DNA of 37,312 nt from DASSFG01 sp035547915. GTDB taxonomy: Bacteria; Planctomycetota; Planctomycetia; Pirellulales; JAICIG01. The notes below the pieces were generated by a model that saw nothing but the letters and a program-made list of their open reading frames with translations, was not told the DNA's origin and made no database searches. Below, piece by piece: positions 25,515 through 33,448 of the stretch (positions are counted from its first letter, which is position 1; each line of letters opens with the position of its first letter). A program made the position numbers and the translations under genes. The stretch is from assembly GCA_035547915.1 (NCBI GenBank), contig DASZTS010000105.1, positions 1-37,312 on the forward strand. Direction: 5' to 3'.

Positions 25515-25605
25515 TAGCACGCCGCTCCCCCTGGCAATCGGCACGGCGAGAGGTTACGCTCGACGCTTGCTTTGGACGTCTTTTTATACGAAAGGCCGGC
25601 TGAAA

Positions 25606-27627
25606 ATGAATCGATCGAGGGACATCGTACTCTGCCTCTCTCTTGTTTTCTGTGCTGCCGTAGCCGGCTGCCTGGGCTCGCAATCGGCTTCGGCGGCCGA
25701 CGATCGGACTACGTTGCTCGTCGACGGGCTGAAGAATCCCGAGTCCGTGTGCCTCGGTTGGAAAGGACAAATCTATGTCACCGTCATCGGTGAATTCGAT
25801 AAGAATGGCGACGGCGAAGTGGTGCTCGTCACCGGCAATAGTGCCAAACCGTTCGCCAAGGGACTCGACGATCCCAAGGGGATCTTCTTCGTAAAAGATG
25901 CCCTGTTCGTCACCGACAAACAACGCGTGTGGCGGATTGACGAAAAGGGCCAAGCCACCGTGTTCGCCGCCGCCGATAAGTTCCCCACGAAGCCCAAGTT
26001 CCTCAACGATATCTGTGCCGACGACCATGGGACGTTGTACGTTTCCGACTCTGGCGACCTGAAGGGCGCCGACGGCGCCGTGTTTCGCATTTCCACCGAT
26101 GGCAAAGCGACACTCGTGACCGACTCCTCCAAGGCCAAAGGGCTCAAGACGCCGAACGGACTTCTCTGCGACGGCCCCGATAAACTGCTCATGCTCGATT
26201 TCGGTTCGGGAGAGCTCCAGCAGGTCAATCTGGCCGACGGCAAGATGGTGCGGCAATCGACCGGCTATACCGGCGGCGACGGGTTGGTGCGCGACAAGAA
26301 CGGCAAGCTTTACATCAGCCAATGGACCAGCGGCGAGGTGTCGGTGCTCGGTCGCGAGAGCCACGCGCCCACGCAGATCGGCCAGTTTAAAGCGGCAGCC
26401 GATCATTGCCTCGACGAAGCTCACGACCGGCTGCTGGTGCCCGATATGACGGCCGGCACGCTTTCCGCCATCAGCCTGGCCGGAATCCCGGCGGTCGGAC
26501 TCGACGAAAAGCCGCTCGGCGTGAAGATCGAACGCGCGTTTCCAAACCTGGATTTCAATCGGCCGATCGTCTTGACCCATCCCGCCGACGGCAAGAACCG
26601 GGTTTTCGTAGCGTCGCAGCTCGGCAAGGTGTTCGTCTTCCCGAACAAGGACGACGTGAGCGAGGCCTCGGTCTATCTCGACATCGAGTCGCGCGTGCGC
26701 TACGACGAAAAGGAGAATGAGGAGGGCTTCCTGGGGATGGCCTTCCATCCGAAGTATAAGACCAACGGCGAATTCTTCGTCTACTACACGACCACCGACA
26801 CGCCGCATACGTCGGTGATCTCCCGTTTCAGGGTCTCGAAAAGCGATCCGAACCGCGCTGATGCCAAATCGGAAGAAGAGATTCTCCGCATCCCGCAGCC
26901 GTATTGGAATCACAACGGCGGGACGATCGTCTTCGGCCCCGATGGCTACCTGTACATCGGGCTGGGTGATGGCGGCTATCGCGACGACCCGGAAGGTAAC
27001 GGGCAGAACCTGGGTACATTGCTCGGTTCGATTCTTCGCATCGACGTCGATAAGCGCGATGGCGACAAGGCGTATTCAATTCCCAAGGACAACCCCTTCG
27101 TAGATCAGAAGGGGGCCCGCGGCGAGATCTGGGCCTACGGCGTGCGAAACATCTGGCGGATGGCATTCGACCCGCAGACGAAGGTGCTCTGGGCGGCCGA
27201 CGTGGGGCAGGATATTTGGGAGGAGATCGATCTGATCGTGCGCGGCGGCAACTACGGCTGGAACCTGCGCGAGGGGAACCACAAGTTCGGCCCGAATGGC
27301 TCGGATGCCCGGCCCGACCTGATCGACCCGATCTACGAGTATCACCACGACGTGGGCAAGTCGATCACCGGCGGTCACGTCTACCGCGGCAAGAAGGTGC
27401 CGGAGTTGGCGGGGGCCTATCTCTACGCCGACTACATCACGGGCAAGGTTTACGCTCTGCGTTACGACGCGGCCAAGAAGCAGGTCACGGCGAATCACCA
27501 TATTGCCGGCAACGTCATGCCCGTTTTCTCATTCGGCGAGGATGAAGCGGGAGAGGCTTACTTTATGACGACGCAGGGCTTCTTGCATAGGTTCGTATCG
27601 GGCAAGAAGACCGCACGCGGGCAATAA
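25606..27627 (+). CDS. Two-propeller lipoprotein: SMP-30-like domain fused to glucose/sorbosone dehydrogenase-like domain
   Basis: From the ATG at 25606 it encodes 673 residues. The signal peptide has a lipobox-like AVAGC (Cys22), so it may be lipid-anchored. Residues about 35-330 are an SMP-30/NHL-type propeller (LLVDGLKNPESVCLGW, LYVSDSGDLKGADGAVFR). Residues about 340-665 match PQQ-dependent soluble glucose/sorbosone dehydrogenase: EEGFLGMAFHPKY, WNHNGGTIVFGPDGYLYIGLGDGG, GSILRIDVD and YGVRNIWRMAFDP. His in WNHNGG probably lies near the PQQ site. It may oxidise a sugar outside the membrane; the substrate and activity are unproven. The longer frame starting at 25501 lacks a signal at its start and overlaps copy D. 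The TPR gene follows after 4 bp. Confidence 0.82.
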   Translation: MNRSRDIVLCLSLVFCAAVAGCLGSQSASAADDRTTLLVDGLKNPESVCLGWKGQIYVTVIGEFDKNGDGEVVLVTGNSAKPFAKGLDDPKGIFFVKDALFVTDKQRVWRIDEKGQATVFAAADKFPTKPKFLNDICADDHGTLYVSDSGDLKGADGAVFRISTDGKATLVTDSSKAKGLKTPNGLLCDGPDKLLMLDFGSGELQQVNLADGKMVRQSTGYTGGDGLVRDKNGKLYISQWTSGEVSVLGRESHAPTQIGQFKAAADHCLDEAHDRLLVPDMTAGTLSAISLAGIPAVGLDEKPLGVKIERAFPNLDFNRPIVLTHPADGKNRVFVASQLGKVFVFPNKDDVSEASVYLDIESRVRYDEKENEEGFLGMAFHPKYKTNGEFFVYYTTTDTPHTSVISRFRVSKSDPNRADAKSEEEILRIPQPYWNHNGGTIVFGPDGYLYIGLGDGGYRDDPEGNGQNLGTLLGSILRIDVDKRDGDKAYSIPKDNPFVDQKGARGEIWAYGVRNIWRMAFDPQTKVLWAADVGQDIWEEIDLIVRGGNYGWNLREGNHKFGPNGSDARPDLIDPIYEYHHDVGKSITGGHVYRGKKVPELAGAYLYADYITGKVYALRYDAAKKQVTANHHIAGNVMPVFSFGEDEAGEAYFMTTQGFLHRFVSGKKTARGQ

Positions 27628-27631
27628 GGAC

Positions 27632-27949
27632 ATGCCGTCTCGACGCGAACGGATCGAAGCGATGTTGGCGGATGACCCGCGCGATACGTTCCTGCGCTAT
27701 AGCCTGGCGATGGAGCTCGACAAGGAAGGGAGCCATGATCGGAGCCTGGAATTGCTGCGCGGGCTGACGGCCGACACGCCAGCCTACGTGCCCGCATTCT
27801 TTATGTCGGCCCAACAGTTGACGCGGCTGGGCCGCGTCGAAGACGCGCGGTCGACCTTGCGGGAGGGGATCGAACAGGCCCGCGCCCAAGGCGACGCCCA
27901 CGCTGCCGGCGAGATGAGCGAGTTCCTGGCCAGCCTGGGCTCGATGTGA
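27632..27949 (+). CDS. Small tetratricopeptide repeat protein
   Basis: This encodes 105 residues. After RRERIEAMLADDPRDTFLRYSLAMELDKEG the chain forms two to three TPR-like helical pairs (LLRGLTADTPAYVPAFFMSAQQLTRLG, then EDARSTLREGIEQARAQGD). There is no signal peptide, so it is likely cytoplasmic and a protein-binding adaptor. It starts 4 bp after the dehydrogenase stop and is cotranscribed with it. The partner is unknown. Its stop codon lies inside a perfect hairpin (27947-27971) that may end the transcript. Confidence 0.8.
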   Translation: MPSRRERIEAMLADDPRDTFLRYSLAMELDKEGSHDRSLELLRGLTADTPAYVPAFFMSAQQLTRLGRVEDARSTLREGIEQARAQGDAHAAGEMSEFLASLGSM

Positions 27950-27971
27950 ATCGGGAATGAATCCCGATTCA
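27947..27971. terminator. Perfect 10-bp hairpin beginning at the stop codon of the TPR gene
   Basis: TGAATCGGGA, loop ATGAA, TCCCGATTCA: ten perfectly paired bases with a 5-base loop. The TGA at the start is the TPR gene's stop. There is no U-tract. Its position between convergent genes suggests a shared end signal for both strands. Confidence 0.5.
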
Positions 27972-28004
27972 TGACGAGGCCTCCGGTCGAGTGTGGGTTG
28001 CCCG

Positions 28005-28142
28005 TCAGGGCTTCTGGACCTCAAACGTCGTTTCGGCGCGAAGCAGCCCGGCGAGCGGGCCGCTATCGAATTCAACGCTGGCATAGATCGCACCGGCGGC
28101 CTGGCCGCGTGGCACTCGCACGGAGTGCGCGCAGAAGGTACC
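28005..28142 (-). other. In-frame open extension beyond a UGA stop (45 codons)
   Basis: Directly after the UGA (28145-28143) that ends the gene above it, the same frame stays open for 45 sense codons to a TGA at 28007-28005. The peptide starts GTFCAHSVRVPRG and ends ETTFEVQKP, with a beta-strand-like AIYASVEFDSGPLAG in the middle. Third codon positions are mostly G or C, as in neighbouring genes. A hairpin (CGCAC-UCC-GUGCG, 28129-28117) starts 13 bases after the UGA. It may be the original C-terminus, cut off by a nonsense mutation or reached by recoding. Confidence 0.6.
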
Positions 28143-29420
28143 TCAGGCGAAACCCGATTGGGCCGACGAGAGTAGCGTGCCGTCGCTGGCCGCCAGCTTG
28201 ATCGTTGCGTTCGAGCCGTCGCGGCCCGTGTCGTGCGTGCCGCGGTAACAGGTGTTGATGAGCAGGCCGTCGGACGTGAGCAGCTTGGGCTGGAAGGTCA
28301 GATCATCGCCGGGCCGACACTTGCCGTCGGTCTTCCACGCGCCGGCCAGGAAATCGACCTTCTCCAACGGGTCGATCGTCACGGTGGCGTCCCGTTCCAA
28401 CGAGTACCACCGTTTGGCGTCACTCGGTTGACCATCGGAGAAAACAAAGTTCCAGCGCGGCCCGCCAGCCAGGTCATCCAGCGTGACGGCCACGGCACTC
28501 ACGCGATAGTCGCCGATCGGCGCGCTGACCTGGGTCGTTCCGCGCAGCCCCACCGCCGAGCCGTCGCGCCCGACGAGCGTGACGGCGATCTCGCTCACGT
28601 GGCCGAGCGTGCCCGGCCCACCGGTCGCCGTGCCCGATTTTTGGCGGACAGCGAGTTGCAGGGTACCCGTACCCTCCAGTTTTGCCAGCGCCAGTTGGTT
28701 CGCTCGCTCATCGGAGCGGAGCACATAGCGATCGCCCGCAATGGTGAGAATCGTGGAATAGAGAAACTGCTCGTCGACCGGGTCCCAACGCCCATCGTCG
28801 TTGAGGTCGATCCAGAGCCGGTCTTGCGGATCGGTGAAGAAGCCGTTCGCATCGCCGTCCATCCGCCGCACCGAGACGAGTGGCTCGCCGGTTTCCGCCA
28901 GCGTCACTCGTCCCGCTAAATATCCGGCGGCCGCGTAACTCAGCGTTCGGCCGGTGCTTCCCAGGCGGAACACGAATTCGCGCGGGTAGACGTCGAATGT
29001 TTCGCCTTGGGCATATTGCACGTCGAGCGGCACGCGCCACAGGCGGCCTTCGCCGGCGCAGCGTTCGTTCGCATCGATGGTGCGGTTCCGGTCCGTGTCG
29101 ACATAGAGATCGACGTCGGTCGACGACACCTGATCGACCACGACCAGCACGCGGGGCGCGCTCGGACTGCCGTAGCGCAATTGCGCGTACCGCCTCGAAG
29201 CACCACGATAGGTCACCATCTCCTGCACGTCGTCGGGCTTATCACTGGCCAGCGGAATGGCCCGCAGCGGCGGATAGGCGTGTTCGGTTCCCGTTTCGGG
29301 CAATACGAATTTCCATGCGTCGTCGGCGCGAGCCGGCACGAGGACGCTCAGGCACGCCAACGCAACGGGCAAAGCCAAACGGTGCAAACGCACCCATACC
29401 GTACTTATCGCTCGCATCAT
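28143..29420 (-). CDS. Exported protein of unknown function, possibly truncated by an in-frame UGA
   Basis: From ATG 29420 (GGAGG 5 bases upstream; an adjacent ATG follows) it encodes 425 residues with a signal peptide (about residues 1-30, ending ARA-DD). The longer frame starting at 29561 has no signal at its start and ignores this binding site. Asp-rich loops such as VDTDRNRTIDANE (about 115) and DLNDDGRWDPVDE (about 200) resemble EF-hand-like calcium loops. The rest is beta-rich and I do not recognise a family. The annotated end ...SSAQSGFA is followed in frame by 45 more codons (28142-28005), so the product may normally be about 471 residues. It is downstream of the 882-residue gene on the same strand (95 bp apart). 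Confidence 0.7.
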   Translation of the reverse strand: MMRAISTVWVRLHRLALPVALACLSVLVPARADDAWKFVLPETGTEHAYPPLRAIPLASDKPDDVQEMVTYRGASRRYAQLRYGSPSAPRVLVVVDQVSSTDVDLYVDTDRNRTIDANERCAGEGRLWRVPLDVQYAQGETFDVYPREFVFRLGSTGRTLSYAAAGYLAGRVTLAETGEPLVSVRRMDGDANGFFTDPQDRLWIDLNDDGRWDPVDEQFLYSTILTIAGDRYVLRSDERANQLALAKLEGTGTLQLAVRQKSGTATGGPGTLGHVSEIAVTLVGRDGSAVGLRGTTQVSAPIGDYRVSAVAVTLDDLAGGPRWNFVFSDGQPSDAKRWYSLERDATVTIDPLEKVDFLAGAWKTDGKCRPGDDLTFQPKLLTSDGLLINTCYRGTHDTGRDGSNATIKLAASDGTLLSSAQSGFA

Positions 29421-29515
29421 ACGAACCTCCACCTCGTGTGGCTTGGGAGACTCATTGCGCCCCCGCACCGCGCGCGGCGCAAAACCTAGCCGCATGATCG
29501 ACAACCTCATAAGCC

Positions 29516-32164
29516 TCAGAACTCCAACACGAATTCGTTGTCGGGCGCACCGGGAAACCAATAATCATTTCCCGGCAAATTCGCAAATAGCAAGCGCGTA
29601 CGAACCGCCGGCGGAATGGCAAGTGCCCAGGCCAGATCGCCGTGCCAACCCAGGGCGCGGAAAGGACGGCGCTCGGTTGGCGGCTCGGCCAACGTGGCAC
29701 ACCAACGGGGATCGATGGCACAGGCCGCGTATACGACGGCCACTTGGCAACGCCCCGTTTCGTTCAACGCCCGCCGCTTGAATTGCTCGGCGGCGGGTTC
29801 GAGCACCAACCTCGCCGTCGCGCGATCGTATCGCGCAAGCAATAGCGCCAGCATGGCGTTCTCCATCAATAAATCTTCCTGGTCGCTTACTGAGTAGGGG
29901 CGGCGAAAGGAGACGGCGCGCCACAGGTGTTCGCGCACAAGCTGCGGATCGACGACTTCGACGACAGGCAACAACAGTGTGGCGGCGACCGCGGCGCTTT
30001 GCGGGCCATAGAACCGCGATTCGCCCGCAAGCGTCAGCGACTTCAATTGCTCGAAGGCATCGTTCAGTATTCGGCGGGCCCGGTGTGCGTCGGAAGCTGC
30101 GCAACCGCGCGCGATCCAACCTAACGCCAGCGATCGCAAATACGGACTGGCCACCTGGCTGGCCAACCGTCGCGCTCGCTCAGAATCGGTCGTGGCCATC
30201 CGATAGCAGACCCGTACGGTCGCCCAATCGCGGTGATACCGCTCGCCGACCATGGTCAACATGCGCTCCGCTTCGGCCGGCTCCTTAGCGGCCACACGGT
30301 AGGCTATTTTGCCGATCGCTCGATCACGGTCTTTGTCTTCCGCCAGGTCGCGGACCAAATTGAGCGCGGTCGCCAGATCGGTCCGAGCAAGAACTTCGGC
30401 GATATAACGGCGGGAACTTCCGCCTCCGCCGGCAAGCGGCAGAGTCGCGGCGGTCGTACCGGCTTCGGCGAGCAAACGGTCGGCCACGTCCACGTCTCCC
30501 AGGTCGAGGTAGACGTCGGCCACGCAGGCCTGCCACAAAGCCCGGAGTGACGGATCCTCGGCGTGCGACGCCGCCAACAGCGATTGGCTGAGCAAGGTTC
30601 GCCTGGTGTCCGGGCTCGCGTCTATCCCGCTCGCGGCCAGCTCAAATAAGGCCCGCGCGCGACGATCGGCATCCTCGATGGCGTTGGCCACCGTCTCGGC
30701 TTCGGTAAGATCATCACGCACCAAGGACCGCGCGATTTGGGTGCGGAGAAAGTCTTTGTCGTCACTGGTCAGATCGACAATCATACCGTTGTCGATTTGT
30801 TCCAATGCCTCGGCGGGATTGAGTCGCCGCCAATGATACGTCGCGTTCCATTGTTCTTGGTGGTTGCCCAACCGCAGCGCCCGCTGAACATCGGGCTCGA
30901 TCAGGCGGCGGGCCAGCGCCAATTCTTCTTCATGCGGCATCACATTGGCCGGCAGTGACGCGAGCGGAAGTGCTGGCTCGTCGTCGCGGGCGAGTACGAT
31001 CTCGGTGTCACCGGATTGAGCGGCATCGACGCCGCAGAAACGATAACCGTCGCGCTCGGCGAAGAGAAAGGCCGGCCCTTCGGCGATGCCCGTTAACGAG
31101 AACCGACCTTCATCGGCCGCCATTGCTTCCGTGACTTGGACGTTGTCGCCCGCTTGAAAGACCCGCGTGCCGGGCAGCGGGCGTCCTTGGCAATCGACTA
31201 CGCGGCCTGCGACCGACCGCAGTTTACGCAAGCACAATTCGGGCGATTCCACCGCCGCGCCGTCGCCAGGTTGATACCACGTACCGCGGGCCGGCAGATA
31301 GCCGTCGCAGGTCGCCATCAGCGCGTATTCCTGCTTGCGGTCAAGTGGCTGTGGTATCCGGTATCGTCCCTCCGAGTCGGTGACGATCTCGTGTTCTAAC
31401 GAAACGAACAGGGGGACCTGTGCCAGCACAAAGCCCGCGTCGGTGCGCCATTGCGTCCAAACCTCGACCCGCGCACCGGCGATGGGCCGACCGCTTGTAT
31501 CGACCACGCCGCCCGCAACCGAGACCACGCTGTTCCGTGAGAGTCGCAACTCGATCGGACCATCGGGCTGAGTAGGCAAACTCACGAAAGTCTCGGTCGC
31601 TTCGCTCCCCCTGGCGGCCCAGAATCGTGGCCCACGTTCAGCAGGCCGAGGACCGTCGACGGGATCGATCCCCGCGAAAACGAACTTACCCTGTTCGTCG
31701 CTACGGGTGATGAGCCATTTGGGGCCAGAGATATAGCCTTCCGACCAAGGTTCAAAAACGGTCCACATTGCCTGTACGGTTGCCCCGACGACCGGTTTAC
31801 CGTCGGCACCGACAACATGCCCTCGCACGGCGATGCCCGGTCGCAGTTCGATAGGTGGCAGGGATACCGCTTCGCCGTTCCCCAACGTGATCGGCGCGCG
31901 GAACGCGCGGAGCGGTGTGATGAGCGGGACGGGAACATCGACGAACCGGCCCGTGATGATGCCGGGCGAAAGCCGGCACTCGTAGCGGCCGTTGGCATCG
32001 GATTCGACGCGCGCCTCGGCTTTGCCATCCGAAAGCAGCAACACCGCTCCGGCGACCGGCCGGTCGGTCTCTTGCTCGTGGATCAGGCCACGAACATGTA
32101 CCGTGTCGGCGGCCTGTAGCGTCGTACAGAAAGTAACGGCCAACAATGCGATAAACTGCCGCAA
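29516..32164 (-). CDS. Large exported protein: CarboxypepD_reg-like repeats plus helical repeat domain
   Basis: The start is chosen as TTG at 32164, because GGAGG stands exactly 5 bases before it and the product then begins with a clean signal peptide (RQFIALLAVTFCTTLQA-AD); the ATG at 32215 would put 17 extra charged residues first. The product has 882 residues. Four carboxypeptidase regulatory-like (Ig-type) domains lie between about 25 and 400, recognised by patterns like VRGLIHEQETDRPVAGA, VRGHVVGADGKPVVGA and VAGRVVDCQGRPLPGT. From about 410 to the end the protein is Ala-, Leu- and Arg-rich helical repeat (TPR or alpha-solenoid type). It probably acts in the periplasm or at the surface as a binding scaffold; no catalytic site is visible. 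Confidence 0.75.
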   Translation of the reverse strand: MRQFIALLAVTFCTTLQAADTVHVRGLIHEQETDRPVAGAVLLLSDGKAEARVESDANGRYECRLSPGIITGRFVDVPVPLITPLRAFRAPITLGNGEAVSLPPIELRPGIAVRGHVVGADGKPVVGATVQAMWTVFEPWSEGYISGPKWLITRSDEQGKFVFAGIDPVDGPRPAERGPRFWAARGSEATETFVSLPTQPDGPIELRLSRNSVVSVAGGVVDTSGRPIAGARVEVWTQWRTDAGFVLAQVPLFVSLEHEIVTDSEGRYRIPQPLDRKQEYALMATCDGYLPARGTWYQPGDGAAVESPELCLRKLRSVAGRVVDCQGRPLPGTRVFQAGDNVQVTEAMAADEGRFSLTGIAEGPAFLFAERDGYRFCGVDAAQSGDTEIVLARDDEPALPLASLPANVMPHEEELALARRLIEPDVQRALRLGNHQEQWNATYHWRRLNPAEALEQIDNGMIVDLTSDDKDFLRTQIARSLVRDDLTEAETVANAIEDADRRARALFELAASGIDASPDTRRTLLSQSLLAASHAEDPSLRALWQACVADVYLDLGDVDVADRLLAEAGTTAATLPLAGGGGSSRRYIAEVLARTDLATALNLVRDLAEDKDRDRAIGKIAYRVAAKEPAEAERMLTMVGERYHRDWATVRVCYRMATTDSERARRLASQVASPYLRSLALGWIARGCAASDAHRARRILNDAFEQLKSLTLAGESRFYGPQSAAVAATLLLPVVEVVDPQLVREHLWRAVSFRRPYSVSDQEDLLMENAMLALLLARYDRATARLVLEPAAEQFKRRALNETGRCQVAVVYAACAIDPRWCATLAEPPTERRPFRALGWHGDLAWALAIPPAVRTRLLFANLPGNDYWFPGAPDNEFVLEF

Positions 32165-32416
32165 GTTTGCCTCCGCAAGCCGGTACCCGACCGAGCGACC
32201 GCTATCTGGGCGCATGATAGGCTCCCGAAGCCACGCGCACAACGGTTACGGTGACGGCCCCTGAGCTGCTCGTGTAGAGGCGCAGAAAGTCGCTCAATGC
32301 ATGGTCTCAATCAAACCCGGAGGGACAATATCCGCCATCATAAGGACGCACCAGCGGCTTAGCGGTCCCATTTTTCTGGCGCTCCCACTACTGTCCGAGG
32401 AGCGCTGGCAGGGCGA

Positions 32417-33448
32417 TCAATAGAGTTCCTTCCAATTGGCTCGGTACCGCAGCCCAAGGTTGACGATGCGATGCAAGAGGTCTTCGAATCCGACGCCCGC
32501 CTGGTTGGCCGACTCGGCAAAATCCTCGCCGTAGGCCAGGTTGGGGTTGGGGTTTGCTTCGAGCAGAAAGACCTTGCCCTCGGAGTTCAAGCGAAAATCA
32601 AGCCGCGCGTAGCCGCTCAGGCTGAGCAGGCGATAGATCCGTTTGCAGAACTTGGGCAGGTACTCTTCCAACCCTTCGGGCAGGTCTTTGGCGGCGCGGG
32701 TGGTTATGCCGTGCCGGACCTGATACTCGTGGTCCCACTTCACCTTGGCCGTAGCGATGTGCGCGACGCCTTCAGGCATCTTGCTGAAGAGCATCTCCCA
32801 GACCGGTAGCGTCGTCAGGCGGATGTTTCCCATGACTCCCACGTAGAGTTCCCGACCCTCGATGTATTCCTCGACGAGTGCATCGGTGCGCAACTGCTCG
32901 TGGATGAATGCCACGCGATCTTTGAGCTTTTCGTCGTTGCTTACCACCGATGCTTGCGAGATGCCGAGCGACGCTTCCTCCGTTGCCGATTTGACGAGTA
33001 AGGGAAACTTGAGCCGCTGTGAGCGGCGCACGACCCGTCCCAGCGGGTAGACCGCGAAGTCGGGTACCGACACGCGGTGATACGTCAAGATCTTCTTACT
33101 CAGCGCCTTGTCGTGAGACAACATCAGCCCACGCGGATTGCAGCCCGTGTAACATTGCTGCATCAGTTCCAGGTAACTGACCACGTGCTGGTCATAGACG
33201 GTGACGCCGTGGAATTCTTCGAGGAGGTTGAAGTGGATATCGGGCTTCCAATCGACGATGGCATCGCGGAGCACGCCCAGGTCGTTGCTCACACCCAAGG
33301 GGCGAACGTCATGGCCCAGGTTGGTGAGACCGGCCACCACGTCATACTCCGTTTTCCACTCCGCCACTTCCTTGGCGGACACTCCTTTAATGCTGGCAGG
33401 AGGCACGAGCGCTTCGTGCATCAACACCAGCACTCGGCGCGGTCTCAT
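32417..33448 (-). CDS. ATP-grasp ligase, D-Ala-D-Ala ligase-like
   Basis: This encodes 343 residues. The N-terminal domain (MRPRRVLVLMHEALVPP ... DIHFNLLEEFHG) and the central ATP-grasp body are of the D-alanine-D-alanine ligase type. PLLVKSATEEASLGISQASVV holds the ATP-binding Lys and the glycine-poor loop, ALVEEYIEGRELYVGVMGN the purine-binding turn, and GYARLDFRLNSEGKVFLLEANPNPNL the metal-binding Asp, Glu and Asn. It would join an acyl phosphate to an amine. It lacks the usual Ddl-type GSS loop and is not near peptidoglycan genes, so a true ddl is unlikely. The start overlaps the stop of the metallopeptidase gene by 4 bp (ATGA), so the two are coupled. Confidence 0.85.
   Translation of the reverse strand: MRPRRVLVLMHEALVPPASIKGVSAKEVAEWKTEYDVVAGLTNLGHDVRPLGVSNDLGVLRDAIVDWKPDIHFNLLEEFHGVTVYDQHVVSYLELMQQCYTGCNPRGLMLSHDKALSKKILTYHRVSVPDFAVYPLGRVVRRSQRLKFPLLVKSATEEASLGISQASVVSNDEKLKDRVAFIHEQLRTDALVEEYIEGRELYVGVMGNIRLTTLPVWEMLFSKMPEGVAHIATAKVKWDHEYQVRHGITTRAAKDLPEGLEEYLPKFCKRIYRLLSLSGYARLDFRLNSEGKVFLLEANPNPNLAYGEDFAESANQAGVGFEDLLHRIVNLGLRYRANWKELY

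Noticed and set aside
25504..26913. Minus-strand open frame of 469 codons opposite the two-propeller lipoprotein
   Set aside because: It is antisense to a gene with a signal peptide and two recognisable domains, and has no credible start signal.
28117..28129. Calling the post-UGA hairpin a definite SECIS element
   Set aside because: The stem and spacing fit, but the UCC loop lacks the conserved G and no sel genes are visible in the window. It is kept only as a hypothesis in the findings.
28143..29561. Longer start (ATG-type at 29561) for the exported protein
   Set aside because: The frame before 29420 lacks a ribosome site and puts about 47 residues ahead of a clear signal peptide.
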